A stretch of DNA of 64,000 bases from an uncultured Campylobacter sp. (GCF_937959485.1 NZ_CALGPY010000003.1:1-64000), one strand, 5' to 3'; shown: positions 8,099 to 16,863, counted from the first letter of the stretch. The notes: a model not told the origin generated them from the letters alone. Made by a program: numbers and translations.

Positions 8099-9085
8099 CT
8101 ACGCAAAGGGCAGAATTTTTTTGTAATTGCTCCACAGCTCGCTATCTTCGCCGAAATATGCAAGCAGTCCGCGCGCGTTGCGATCAAAAGGGTTGGGCTC
8201 TTTATGCAGCGCGATACGCTGCGACAGGCGCAGATCGTAGGTGTTGTATATCGCAGAATACGGCACCGGAAAGTCCGAAGCGTAAAGCAGGCGCGAGTGC
8301 ACGTCCGTTTGGCTCGCCAGATGCGGCAGGGCTTTCGCGCGCACCGGAGTCATCAGCGCCGAAACGTCGGCGTAGAGGTTATTGTGCGTACGCAAAAGCG
8401 CCAGAAGCGCGAAATAATCGTGTCCGAAATTTCGCGGACGGCGCGAGAGCGCACGAAAGATATGCGAATACTCGTAGTTAATCGCCATGTGCGCGCACAC
8501 CGTCGTAACGCCCAGCTCAAGCGGCGCATAGATCATCTCTAGCGCTTCGTAGCGGCGCGCGCTCGGCACCGAGCTTTCGTTGCCGATGTGGATCACTAGC
8601 GGCAAGCCGAGCTTGGCGAGCTTTTCAAAATACGGCACGTAGCGAGGCAGCCTCGTATCCAGATCCCAATAGTTTTGTAAAAATTTCGCCCCTTTAAATC
8701 CGAGCTCGAAGCAGCGATCGATCTCATCTAGCGCGTCCGCTCGCTTCGGATTGATGCTAAAAAACGGTACGATGAGATCCGGGTTTTTTTGATAAATTTC
8801 AAACACGCTGTCGTTGTCCGCACAGACGGTCTTATCGCGATGGATTAGCTCGCCCGCGTCGCTAAATTTAGCATCCACGCCGAAAAGCACCGCCTTTTTA
8901 ACGTATTTCGAAGCCCTAAGCCCGCCGAGCAGAGCGTCCACATAGGCCTCGTATGGCTCTTTGATCGCGCGCGATACGTCTATACCGAAACGCCTGCCGA
9001 AAAGGCGCAGCGCGAGCCTGTCGTAAGGGCGGTCGAAGCGCACCTCCTTGCTTAGCAGATGGACGTGAAAATCAAGCGTTTGCAT
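8099..9085 (-). CDS. Amidohydrolase-family (TIM-barrel) metal-dependent hydrolase
   Basis: A 328-residue protein of the amidohydrolase 2 group. It begins with the metal-binding DFHVHLL (HxH) at residues 5-11. Downstream are FKGAKFLQNYW, a strand holding IHIGNES near residue 180, CAHMAINYEYS near residue 205, and the final Asp strand LLYASDFPVPY near residue 282, all in the order of the barrel's metal ligands. The family includes decarboxylases and hydrolases of carboxylic acids and amides; the substrate cannot be read. It is a single gene on the minus strand, flanked by long spacers. Confidence 0.8.
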   Translation of the reverse strand: MQTLDFHVHLLSKEVRFDRPYDRLALRLFGRRFGIDVSRAIKEPYEAYVDALLGGLRASKYVKKAVLFGVDAKFSDAGELIHRDKTVCADNDSVFEIYQKNPDLIVPFFSINPKRADALDEIDRCFELGFKGAKFLQNYWDLDTRLPRYVPYFEKLAKLGLPLVIHIGNESSVPSARRYEALEMIYAPLELGVTTVCAHMAINYEYSHIFRALSRRPRNFGHDYFALLALLRTHNNLYADVSALMTPVRAKALPHLASQTDVHSRLLYASDFPVPYSAIYNTYDLRLSQRIALHKEPNPFDRNARGLLAYFGEDSELWSNYKKILPFA

Positions 9086-9303
9086 CGGGGATCCTTGGAA
9101 AAATTTTGCCGAGTTTATATCAAATTGCGGTAAATAGTTAGAATTTTAAATTCGAGTTTAAATTTACGCACCACGCCTTGCCGCGCCTTTAAATTTTAAA
9201 ATTTAAACCTCTCCGCAAGAGCCTCTAATTGATATTTAATGCCGTTTTAAAGCTACGGCGATATACTTGCGATTTGAAAAGCTATTTCAATTAAGGAGCG
9301 AAG

Positions 9304-9693
9304 ATGGAGTTTGAAATTTTAGAAAATTCCGCCGATTTTAAGCCTGGCGATCTAGATGAAATAATGGTCTCGATCGGCTGGGATACGGAACAAAACGCAG
9401 CCTCCGTGCCGCCGCACGAGACATACAGGGTGTGGCGCACATATGATTACGTGGCGATCGCCAAAACGCAAGGCAAGACCGTGGGGGTGCTGGAGGCGTT
9501 TTGCGACCGCGACAACTTCGCTACAAGCTATCTTTACTGCGTGATAGTTCATAAGGATTGTCAAAGGCGCGGTATCGGCACGGCGCTCGTGAATGCCTTT
9601 AATAAGCGCTTTGCGCACACCACCACCTTTGTCGTTACTCCTCTGCACAAAGCTGAGGGCGCCGGAGAATTCCTACAAAAGTGCGGTTTTTAG
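9304..9693 (+). CDS. GNAT family N-acetyltransferase, possibly cut short by an in-frame stop
   Basis: A 129-residue GNAT fold. The acetyl-CoA loop is QRRGIGTALVNAF near residue 96, preceded by the strand TSYLYCVIVHKD; these enzymes acetylate amines or N-termini using acetyl-CoA. The start has AAGGAG at 9293-9298. The frame stops with TAG at 9691-9693 right after FLQKCGF, but continues open for 14 more codons (DASEHFTVHM...) to a second TAG at 9736-9738. That continuation looks like a normal GNAT C-terminal strand, so the first TAG may be a nonsense change of a GAG codon. Substrate is unknown. Confidence 0.78.
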   Translation: MEFEILENSADFKPGDLDEIMVSIGWDTEQNAASVPPHETYRVWRTYDYVAIAKTQGKTVGVLEAFCDRDNFATSYLYCVIVHKDCQRRGIGTALVNAFNKRFAHTTTFVVTPLHKAEGAGEFLQKCGF

Positions 9694-9818
9694 GACGCGT
9701 CGGAGCACTTCACGGTTCATATGAGGAAGCGAAATTAGATCTAGCGGGCGTAAATTTTAAAATTTTATCGAGCTTTGGCTCTAAAACGGTTGGAATTTTA
9801 AATTTAGCTATGAGTTGC

Positions 9819-9824
9819 TATAAT
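9819..9824 (+). promoter_or_regulatory. Putative -10 box for the toxin-antitoxin pair
   Basis: A perfect TATAAT lies 22 bases before the ATG at 9847, with a strong AAGGAG ribosome binding site at 9836-9841. Toxin-antitoxin promoters are usually autoregulated by the antitoxin, but I see no clear dyad here. Confidence 0.5.
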
Positions 9825-9846
9825 CGCTAAAATTTAAGGAGCCAAA

Positions 9847-10098
9847 ATGATCACTATGCAGATCCAAAGCGGCGTCGATCGCGATACTCTCGAAACTTTT
9901 AAGAAGCTTTTTTTAAAAATCGATCCATCCGCACAGATCACTCTAAGCGGCGAGAAAAGCTTAGAAACGATTTTATCGGAGTTTAGATCAGGCGAAAGTT
10001 ACGACGAGATAAAAAACGGAATGGATACGGATTTAAAATCATACGCAAACGGTGATCTAAGCGGCTTTGAGGAGTTAGGCAAGGGCTGGAAAAATTGA
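9847..10098 (+). CDS. Putative antitoxin of a type II toxin-antitoxin pair
   Basis: An 83-residue acidic protein directly upstream of a ParE/RelE-like toxin gene. Its TGA stop overlaps the TTG start of the toxin (TTGA), the coupling typical of type II modules. It shows no ribbon-helix-helix or helix-turn-helix motif I recognise; it has predicted helices around ETFKKLFLKI and a Glu/Asp/Gly-rich second half (SGESYDEIKNG, GDLSGFEELGKG). The antitoxin call rests on size, acidity, order and overlap rather than on family. It has its own promoter and AAGGAG site. Confidence 0.62.
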   Translation: MITMQIQSGVDRDTLETFKKLFLKIDPSAQITLSGEKSLETILSEFRSGESYDEIKNGMDTDLKSYANGDLSGFEELGKGWKN

Positions 10099-10430
10099 AA
10101 ATAATCCAGTCTAAAAGATTTCGCGCGCAGCTTAGCAAGATCGTAGAATTTATCGCAGAGCGCTCAGAGGATGCGGCGGAAAATTTTAAAAACGAGCTTT
10201 TTGCGCGAGCAGGCGAGCTTGGCTTTATGCCGTATAAATTTCGTAGATCAAAGAGCTTTGACGATGATAGAATTAGAGATTTTGTGTTTAAGGGTTTCGT
10301 AATCCCATATCTAATAGATGAACCTAACGATACAATCGTTATCCTAGCGATATTTAAGCAAAATCTATTGAGATATCTTGACGCCCGTTTAAAAACATCT
10401 GCGTTTAAAATTCCGCGCTCCGTTTATTAA
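10095..10430 (+). CDS. ParE/RelE-like toxin
   Basis: A 111-residue protein with the pattern of the RelE/ParE fold. It opens with KIIQSKRFRAQLSKIVEFIAERS and a helical hairpin, has RRSKSFDDDRIRDFVFKGFVIPYLID in the middle strands, and ends with VILAIFKQN, which matches the usual VxILxIxHxxR terminal strand. RelE members cleave mRNA on the ribosome and ParE members poison gyrase; the sequence does not decide which. The start is TTG at 10095, overlapping the antitoxin stop. The last about 15 residues past the barrel are unusual for the family. Confidence 0.72.
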   Translation: MKIIQSKRFRAQLSKIVEFIAERSEDAAENFKNELFARAGELGFMPYKFRRSKSFDDDRIRDFVFKGFVIPYLIDEPNDTIVILAIFKQNLLRYLDARLKTSAFKIPRSVY

Positions 10431-10565
10431 AACCACCCATTCGCCGCCGTCGCAGCGCCAAAGAGATCAACCGCTCGTCTGCGCTAAATCACCGCATATT
10501 CGCGCCGGGCGCCGTAAATTCTAATTTTACGCATGCCGCGCAGCATGCAAAAGCAACTCCGCTCG

Positions 10566-10574
10566 CCCCCCCCC
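10566..10574 (+). repeat. C9 homopolymer tract upstream of the MATE promoter
   Basis: Nine consecutive C bases, the longest G/C homopolymer I see in the window. Tracts of this length are the classical phase-variation sites of Campylobacter. The tract lies about 30 bases upstream of the presumed -10 at 10607, so length change would shift sequence just above the -35 position. Confidence 0.7.
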
Positions 10575-10606
10575 TGCGCAAAAGCAAACCTAAAAGAATT
10601 TTCGGC

Positions 10607-10612
10607 TACAAT
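10607..10612 (+). promoter_or_regulatory. Putative -10 box for the MATE gene
   Basis: TACAAT, 22 bases before the ATG at 10635, fits a Campylobacter -10. A weak AAAGG precedes the start. Confidence 0.4.
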
Positions 10613-10634
10613 TGCCCCCAAATAAAGGCAAAAT

Positions 10635-11957
10635 ATGAAAGAAATCTCGCTACTAAGGCTCTCGCTCGCAATCTACATCGATATGTTTTTGCGCCTCGTG
10701 ACCACGTTTATCAACACCTACATGATCTCGCGCGTGGACGTCTCGCTAGTAGGCGCGCTGGGGGCGGGCAACGAGATATTTTTGCTCTTCATCACCGTTT
10801 TCGGCTTTCTGGCCGTGGGCTGCTCGGTACTCGTAGCGCAGGCGCTCGGGGCGAAAAATAAAGTCCTAGCCATGCGCGCGATCCACACGAGCATCGCATT
10901 TAACGCGCTCGTGGGACTTTGTAGCGGCGTTTTCGTCTTTAGCTGTGCGCCGTTTTTACTCCGCGCGCTACAGGTGCCCGCCGAGCTTTTGAGCGAAAGC
11001 GCGATCTATCTTAAGGTTATCAGCATCGTCTTTGCGATAGACGCCGTCGCGATCGTGCTTAGCGCTATCGTGCGCGTTTACGGATACGCAAATTTCATCA
11101 TCGCAGTCTCCGTGGTGATGAATCTAGTAACTCTCGCGGGCAACTACGTCGTGCTATTTAGGCCGTTCGGACTGCCGTACTACGGGCTTGAGGGCATCGG
11201 CGTGAGCACCATCGCGGGGCGCATGATCGGCGTATTTTTATTCTTTCTCATCATCACGAAGGTGCTAAAAATAAAATTTTACCTCACGATGTTTTTAAAG
11301 ATCAAGCTCGCCACGCTGCGCAAAATTCTATCCGTAGGGCTTCCTAGCGCGGGCGAAAACATGCTGTGGATCGTGCAGTATCTGGTTGCATTCGCCTTCG
11401 TAGCGAGCATGGGCGAGGCGAGCCTTACCGTACAGACGATCTATTTTCAAATTTCATCATTCATCTTCTTCGGCGGAAGCGCGATCAGTATGGCAAACGA
11501 AGTGATCGTAGGCCGCCTCGTAGGCGCCGCCAAGCCGCAGGAGGCGTACCGGCACACTTTTACCGCGCTGCGCTTTGGGCTCGGGGCGACGGCGCTTTTC
11601 GTCGCGATCGTATTTTTAGCGCGCGAGCAGATTATGGAGATGTTGAGCCTAAACGAGGCGCACAAGCAGGTCATGCGGCCGCTTTTTTACCTAACGCTCG
11701 GGCTTGAGTTCGGGCGGACGCTTAATATCGTGTTCGTAAACGCCCTGCGCGCAAGCGGCGACGCGAGGTTTCCCTTTGCGATGGGCGTGATCTTTATGTG
11801 GGGCGTCTCGATCCCGGTGGGCTGGCTTTTGGGCATCCATCTGGGGTATGGAATTTTGGGCGTTTGGATCGGGTTTTTCTGCGACGAGTGGCTGCGCGGC
11901 AGCGCGAATACGGCGCGATGGATAAGTAAAAAATGGCAGAGCAAAAAGTTAGTCTAA
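10635..11957 (+). CDS. MATE family multidrug/organic cation efflux transporter
   Basis: A 440-residue protein with twelve predicted membrane helices in two similar halves, as in the MATE exporters that use Na+ or H+ gradients to expel drugs. Recognisable features are the first-helix segment FLRLVTTFINTYMISRVDVSLVGALGAG, the polar VAQALGAKNK loop after the second helix and its counterpart VGRLVGAAKPQEA in the second half. The length is typical. The gene ends 25 bases inside the YgjP-like gene, so the two are coupled. A C9 tract lies upstream and may vary its expression. The substrate is unknown. Confidence 0.85.
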   Translation: MKEISLLRLSLAIYIDMFLRLVTTFINTYMISRVDVSLVGALGAGNEIFLLFITVFGFLAVGCSVLVAQALGAKNKVLAMRAIHTSIAFNALVGLCSGVFVFSCAPFLLRALQVPAELLSESAIYLKVISIVFAIDAVAIVLSAIVRVYGYANFIIAVSVVMNLVTLAGNYVVLFRPFGLPYYGLEGIGVSTIAGRMIGVFLFFLIITKVLKIKFYLTMFLKIKLATLRKILSVGLPSAGENMLWIVQYLVAFAFVASMGEASLTVQTIYFQISSFIFFGGSAISMANEVIVGRLVGAAKPQEAYRHTFTALRFGLGATALFVAIVFLAREQIMEMLSLNEAHKQVMRPLFYLTLGLEFGRTLNIVFVNALRASGDARFPFAMGVIFMWGVSIPVGWLLGIHLGYGILGVWIGFFCDEWLRGSANTARWISKKWQSKKLV

Positions 11958-13357
11958 ATTTGCTAGGCTTGCCGATCAGCCTGCGCTTTAAGCGGATGAA
12001 ATACGCGCGCATCCGCATTAACAAGGACTGCGAGATCAGCGTCAGCGTGCCGCGCTCCTACACCGCGGCGCAGGCGAAAGACTTCATCCTAAAGCACGAA
12101 AGCTGGATTCGTCAAACGCTAGAGCGGCTGCGAAGCAAGCTCTTAGCAAGCGATCAGGTTAGAATTTTAGGCAAAATTTACAAGCTGAAATTTAGCCGCG
12201 AGGTTGAGCTCGGTACAAACTGCGGCGCAGATGAAAGTTTAGGTGAGAGCGGCGCGCGGGACTGCGTAGGCAGCGGCGTAAGCCATGTGAGCGGCGGCGT
12301 AAATTCAGCTCATTTACAAAGCGGCGCGGGCATAAGTGATGGCGGCGATGTGAGCGGCAGCGCAAATAACGGCACGGGAGGCATGAATTACGGTGCGGGG
12401 GGCGGCACGGCAAGTGAAATTTTAAAATTTCACTCGGGCGGGCACACCTCGCAAAATGGCGCGGCGGGCGAGGATTTGAAATTTAACCTCGCACAAGAGA
12501 GTCTAAGCCTGGAAAGTAGTAAAAATTTTAAATTTAATCCGAATGCTTTGGGCGCGCGGGGGCAAAATTTAAATCGCGACGGCGCACAAAATTTAACGGG
12601 CGAGGAATTTTTCAAATCGAGCTGTATCAGGACAGAAGCGCTAGAGCAAAACGGCGGCGAGCAATCCTGCGGCGAAAATTTAAAATTTCATTCAGACGGG
12701 TGCGTTTCGCAAAGTAGCAATGTGGGCAAATTTAACTCCGCTTCAAGCGGTGAAATTTTAAAATTTGATCCTGCCGCAAGGGACGAAATTTTAAAATTTA
12801 AACCCGCCGAGAACGGAGAAATTTCAAATTTCAGCTCTGCCGCGAGTGAGGAAATTCCGCTCATGAGCGAAAAAATTTCAAAATCCGCGAACGAAAACGC
12901 GCCGCAAAATGTAGCACAAAGCGCGCAAGCGGAGGAGTGCTACGAGCCCAATTTTACGATCAAAAATTTTATCCAAAGCTCTAAATTTAAAGATAAAATT
13001 TTTATGTCACGAGACGTGATCTTTTGCGAGAGCGAGGGCGAGTTTGCGGCGTTTAAAAAGGCCTTTGCACTTGAGCTTTACCTACGCTATATCGAGAAAT
13101 TTTCGCCGCGGATAGGCCGCAAGATCGCGCGGGTGCGGGTGCGCAAAATGCAGACGCGCTGGGGCAGCTGCAACCACGCCAAGGGCTATCTCAACTTCTC
13201 GCTAAGCCTGATAGAGCGGGATCGGCGCTTCGTCGAATACGTCGTGCTGCACGAGCTCGCGCACCTCATCCATGCAAACCACGGAGCGGATTTTTACGCG
13301 CTCATCGCGAAGATCATGCCCGATTTTAAGGCACGTATCAAGCTAGGCAAGGGCTAG
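11933..13357 (+). CDS. YgjP-like (DUF45) metallopeptidase with a large low-complexity insert
   Basis: A 474-residue protein in which the two ends form a normal YgjP/M48-type peptidase of about 230 residues. Residues 1-90 carry the N-terminal domain (RFKRMKYARIRI, AKDFILKHESWIRQTLERL, ILGKIYKLKF). Residues about 358-474 carry the conserved KMQTRWGSCN and the zinc motif HELAHLIHANHG near residue 440. Between them lies an insert of about 250 residues rich in Gly, Ser, Asn and Ala with recurring EILKF/NLKF segments. These reflect arrays of AAATTT-type hexamers, including two diverged copies of a roughly 40-base block (near 12417 and 12670). The catalytic core is intact, so the protein may still work with a long disordered loop. 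It overlaps the MATE gene by 25 bases. Confidence 0.82.
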   Translation: MAEQKVSLNLLGLPISLRFKRMKYARIRINKDCEISVSVPRSYTAAQAKDFILKHESWIRQTLERLRSKLLASDQVRILGKIYKLKFSREVELGTNCGADESLGESGARDCVGSGVSHVSGGVNSAHLQSGAGISDGGDVSGSANNGTGGMNYGAGGGTASEILKFHSGGHTSQNGAAGEDLKFNLAQESLSLESSKNFKFNPNALGARGQNLNRDGAQNLTGEEFFKSSCIRTEALEQNGGEQSCGENLKFHSDGCVSQSSNVGKFNSASSGEILKFDPAARDEILKFKPAENGEISNFSSAASEEIPLMSEKISKSANENAPQNVAQSAQAEECYEPNFTIKNFIQSSKFKDKIFMSRDVIFCESEGEFAAFKKAFALELYLRYIEKFSPRIGRKIARVRVRKMQTRWGSCNHAKGYLNFSLSLIERDRRFVEYVVLHELAHLIHANHGADFYALIAKIMPDFKARIKLGKG

Positions 13358-13519
13358 TTTGCGAACGGGCGCCCTTTTAAATTTCACGTCACTGTGACAC
13401 GATCATTGCGGTCGATTAAATTTAAACCGATCTCCCATCACGCCGTAGCAGACCGCAGCCCGATCCGAATTTGCGCGGCACAGGCGGCGAAATTTCGCAA
13501 ATTTTCGCAGATCCAAACG

Positions 13520-13960
13520 CTAATCTAAAGCCGCAAATTCCACGTATTTCTCCATCGCAACCAGCAGGAGCCAGCGCGCGGTAGGGCTGAAAAAATAGTG
13601 GTGTTCAGGGACCTGCTCCATTATAAATTTTAAAAAATCGTAAAAATATTCGGGCGCAAATTTAACCTCGGCACTCGTTAGGCTGTCGCCTAGATAGTGG
13701 ATTTCGCCGCTCAAAATCCTCGCTTTTACCGCGGGGGTTGCGTCTATGAAGTTCCCGGCGCCAGCAAAGCTCAGGCAGTCCGCGGTCGCGTAATCTTTCA
13801 AACCCCGCAAGACGGGCTTGGAGCCGACAAAGGTAAAATTTTCCTCTATAAAGCGCGCTCCGCCCTCGCTCACCTGCCAGCAATCGCCCAAGCTCGATAA
13901 AAAGGCAAACATCTCATCATCTGCGGATTTGAAATTTACAGGTCCGTTTTTGCGATCCAT
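13520..13960 (-). CDS. Hypothetical protein
   Basis: I do not recognise this protein. The start at 13960 (MDRKNG) is chosen because an AAGGAC ribosome binding site lies a few bases before it; a further in-frame ATG at 13981 lacks one. The product is about 146 residues, soluble, acidic, with aromatic-rich stretches (FIEENFTFVGSKPVLRGLKD, FAPEYFYDFLKFIMEQ, EHHYFFSPTARW). No signal peptide or membrane segment is seen. It stands alone between the YgjP-like gene and the AT-rich YkvI-like gene. Confidence 0.6.
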   Translation of the reverse strand: MDRKNGPVNFKSADDEMFAFLSSLGDCWQVSEGGARFIEENFTFVGSKPVLRGLKDYATADCLSFAGAGNFIDATPAVKARILSGEIHYLGDSLTSAEVKFAPEYFYDFLKFIMEQVPEHHYFFSPTARWLLLVAMEKYVEFAALD

Positions 13961-14174
13961 CTTTGTCCTTTTTAAATTCATAGTTGCTTTTATTTTGAAA
14001 TTTTTACGATAAAGAACAGAAAATATGTTTGATTTAATCTTTTTAAAATCATTATATTAAATTAGGCTAATCAAGGTTTTCCGAGCTCTTTTTATTTCAA
14101 GCGAAATCCTTTACCGCCCTTTAAAATTCAACCAATTCAAATAATCGTTCTTTCTTTATTTTTTTGAACTTTAT

Positions 14175-15419
14175 TTATTTGTTATCATCAGTGAACTGCT
14201 CTTTGACAAGATCTTTGATATCGCTTTTAATACTTTTAGTATCAACTATTGAATCCTCACCCAGCTTCTGAAATTTTTCTTTATCTGCCTTCGTATATTC
14301 CTGTCCATCATCATATTTTTTTGTGATCAACCGAATCATCTTGCGACGCAAAAACTTCTCATCTCTAATATTTGACCTCTCTTTGATCCACCCAATTAGT
14401 AATACCATCAACATTATAAAACCAATATAACCTAGAATTGGATACATAATCGATACTAATTTTTTAAAGCCCATAAAGGATAATATATACCCTACAACTA
14501 CGGTGCCAATCATAATTGGATAAAAACGTTTTGATTGATTAGATGAGAAACGTTTTGCTAAGGCATAGAATAAACTGAAAGCAGTATTAAAGATCAAGCC
14601 GAAGATAACAAGTGCATACACAAACGCAAATGCAGGGTGAATCTGTTTGGCAATAGCCAACATAGGAATATCAACAGTCGTTGCAAGTTTTACATTTGCA
14701 TATAAGATACAGGTTGTAACTGTGATGATAATACCGATTATAAATCCACCCAAAGTACCACCTTTTTCTGCTACACCAATCCTCATAATGGATCCCCCTA
14801 ATACAAAAGCCATTGATACACCTGTCATAACGCAGAGCGAAAAATAATTCAGAACAGAAAACCAGATATTTGGCATTGGAGTAGAGATTGTATTTGCAAT
14901 TGTTTCTAATTCTTTAAAATCAAAACGTTGACTTGCAAAGGTATACACTGCCATAATCATAATCATGATAAAAATAATAGGCGTAAATATTCCGATCACA
15001 TTCGTGATTTTTTCAAAATCAAGAAAGCTAACAAGGATTATCAATACGGCACATAGGAGTGCTCCTGACCAGAATGGCATGCCAAATTGCTGATTAAGAT
15101 TTGATCCAGCCCCGGCAATCATGACAAAACCTACCACAAAACAGCAAATAATTAAAGAAATATCAAGAATTTTATTAGTGATAGATCCAGCAATTTGTGA
15201 AAGAACTTCAAAGTGATCATTGGATCTAAAATAACTACCGAATGTAATAATGATTTTACCAAAGACGGCATTGAGGATACCAAGAATAACGGCTCCAAGA
15301 ATACCCCATTTGCCAAAACTGACGAAATATTGCATCAGATCCTGACCGGACGATAATCCAGCACCGACAATAACCCCAACATATGCTAACGCTACATTTA
15401 AAATTTGTTTTAACATCAT
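14175..15419 (-). CDS. YkvI-like membrane transporter, probably horizontally acquired
   Basis: A 414-residue protein with about ten membrane helices and a charged cytoplasmic tail (residues about 345-414). The first helix (YVGVIVGAGLSSGQDLMQYF) with its GAGLSSGQ break resembles the substrate-binding kink of the APC-fold family, and the overall pattern matches YkvI, a family common in Firmicutes whose substrate is not established. The DNA is strikingly AT-rich compared with neighbours and lacks their GC-ending codons, a sign of transfer. Two ATGs lie in tandem; the second (15416) has better spacing to the GAGG site. Flanking spacers are also AT-rich. Confidence 0.78.
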   Translation of the reverse strand: MMLKQILNVALAYVGVIVGAGLSSGQDLMQYFVSFGKWGILGAVILGILNAVFGKIIITFGSYFRSNDHFEVLSQIAGSITNKILDISLIICCFVVGFVMIAGAGSNLNQQFGMPFWSGALLCAVLIILVSFLDFEKITNVIGIFTPIIFIMIMIMAVYTFASQRFDFKELETIANTISTPMPNIWFSVLNYFSLCVMTGVSMAFVLGGSIMRIGVAEKGGTLGGFIIGIIITVTTCILYANVKLATTVDIPMLAIAKQIHPAFAFVYALVIFGLIFNTAFSLFYALAKRFSSNQSKRFYPIMIGTVVVGYILSFMGFKKLVSIMYPILGYIGFIMLMVLLIGWIKERSNIRDEKFLRRKMIRLITKKYDDGQEYTKADKEKFQKLGEDSIVDTKSIKSDIKDLVKEQFTDDNK

Positions 15420-15642
15420 CCTACCTCTTAATTATAAAAATTTTAATTTGCTTTACTAATATTAAGAATCTTTAAATTTAAATAATATTAAATGCTAATT
15501 AAATTTTATCCAAATAATGACACGAAATTTACACCGAAATTACATCCAAACTCTTAGCAAGATTCCAAGCGAAAATCCCATACTTTGGTGAATAAAACCG
15601 CAAGACCACCGCTCAAAACAGATCGAGGCAAATCAAGGCAGT

Positions 15643-16734
15643 TTACTTGAAAAAATTCTTGATTTTATCGAGTATCCCCTCGTCGTCTCCGCCCTTGCTG
15701 CCGAAGCTTTCTTGAAGCTCGCGCAAAAGCGCCTCTTGCTTCTCATTCAATTTTTTAGGCGTCTGGACGTTTACCTGCACGATCAGATCGCCGTTTTTTT
15801 TGGTGCGGATATTCGGCGCGCCCTCGCCGTAGATCGTGAAGCGCTGCTTGTCCTTGGTGCCTACTTTGAGTTTCAGCTCCGCCTTGCCGCGCGGCGTCGG
15901 CACCTCGATGCTCTCGCCCAAGATTGCCTGCGTGAAAAATACCGGCACCTCGATATACAGGTCGTCTCCGTCGCGCAGGAAGTGGCTGTCTTCCTTAACG
16001 CGCACTATCACGTACAGATCCCCGATTTCGCCGGTTTTAGAAACGTTGCCCTTGCCGCTTAGGCGCACGCGCTGTCCGTCGTCGATACCTGCGGGAATGT
16101 CAAATTTAAGGCTCACGTCCTCTTCGGTAAAGCCCTTGCCGCCGCAATCCTTGCATCTATCTTTTACGATCTCGCCCGTGCCGCCGCAAGCGGAGCAGCT
16201 TTGGATGAAGCTCATATATCCGCGTCTGACCGCGACGCGCCCGGTGCCGCCGCAAGCGGAGCAGGTGTGTCTTTTTTTGTCCTTCGAGCCGGTAGCGTCG
16301 CAGGTGGAGCACGGCTTTTTGATCTTGTATTTTATCTCCTTGTGAACGCCCTCTAAGGCCTCTTTAAACTCCAGCGTTACGGCCAGTTCGGTATCTATGC
16401 CGTATGGATCGCTAGGACGAGTCGAGCGACCGCCGCCGAATGCCTGCTCAAAAAAATCGCCGAAAATGGAGCTAAAATCAAATCCTCCGCCGCTCGCGCC
16501 GCTATATGCGCCACTGATGCCCTCTTTGCCGTAGCGATCATACATTCTGCGCTTTTGATCGTCGCTTAAAATTTGATACGCTTCGTTGATCTTTTTAAAT
16601 TTCTCCTCCGACTCCTTGTCGCCTTGGTTGCGGTCGGGATGGAATTGCAAAGCGAGCTTTCGAAACGCCTTTTTTATCGTCTCGGCGTCGGCATCGCGTG
16701 CCACGCCTAAAATTTCATAATAATCTTCTTCCAC
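15643..16734 (-). CDS. dnaJ: Chaperone DnaJ
   Basis: A 363-residue Hsp40 co-chaperone that stimulates the DnaK ATPase and delivers unfolded proteins. The J domain with HPDRNQG fills residues 1-70. A Gly/Phe-rich linker follows, then the zinc region with four C-x2-C-x-G-x-G repeats ([32 protein letters not shown]) at about residues 140-210, and the C-terminal peptide-binding domains. The start is GTG at 16734 with a strong AAGGAG upstream. The gene is divergent from racR, as in C. jejuni, and a HAIR-like element lies in the shared upstream region. Confidence 0.96.
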   Translation of the reverse strand: MEEDYYEILGVARDADAETIKKAFRKLALQFHPDRNQGDKESEEKFKKINEAYQILSDDQKRRMYDRYGKEGISGAYSGASGGGFDFSSIFGDFFEQAFGGGRSTRPSDPYGIDTELAVTLEFKEALEGVHKEIKYKIKKPCSTCDATGSKDKKRHTCSACGGTGRVAVRRGYMSFIQSCSACGGTGEIVKDRCKDCGGKGFTEEDVSLKFDIPAGIDDGQRVRLSGKGNVSKTGEIGDLYVIVRVKEDSHFLRDGDDLYIEVPVFFTQAILGESIEVPTPRGKAELKLKVGTKDKQRFTIYGEGAPNIRTKKNGDLIVQVNVQTPKKLNEKQEALLRELQESFGSKGGDDEGILDKIKNFFK

Positions 16735-16773
16735 GAAATTCTCCTTAAGCTATAACAAAAGGGGCAATTTTAT

Positions 16774-16794
16774 CTAAATTTAATAAAACTCAAG
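16774..16794. promoter_or_regulatory. HAIR-like element between dnaJ and racR (possible HspR site)
   Basis: ACTCAAG at 16788-16794 is a perfect half-site of the HspR/HAIR operator (CTTGAGT, seven bases, ACTCAAG). The bases exactly seven positions earlier, CTAAATT at 16774-16780, match the other half at four of seven positions. HspR represses heat-shock genes in Campylobacter. Half a site could be chance. Confidence 0.3.
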
Positions 16795-16816
16795 TTAAGA
16801 CTTAACTATTTTCATG

Positions 16817-16822
16817 TATAAT
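16817..16822 (+). promoter_or_regulatory. Putative -10 box for racRS-recR
   Basis: A perfect TATAAT lies 41 bases before the ATG at 16864. An AAAGGAT ribosome binding site precedes the start. Confidence 0.5.
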
Positions 16823-16863
16823 GCAATATTTAAATTTCAAATCAACGATGCAAAGGATAAAAA

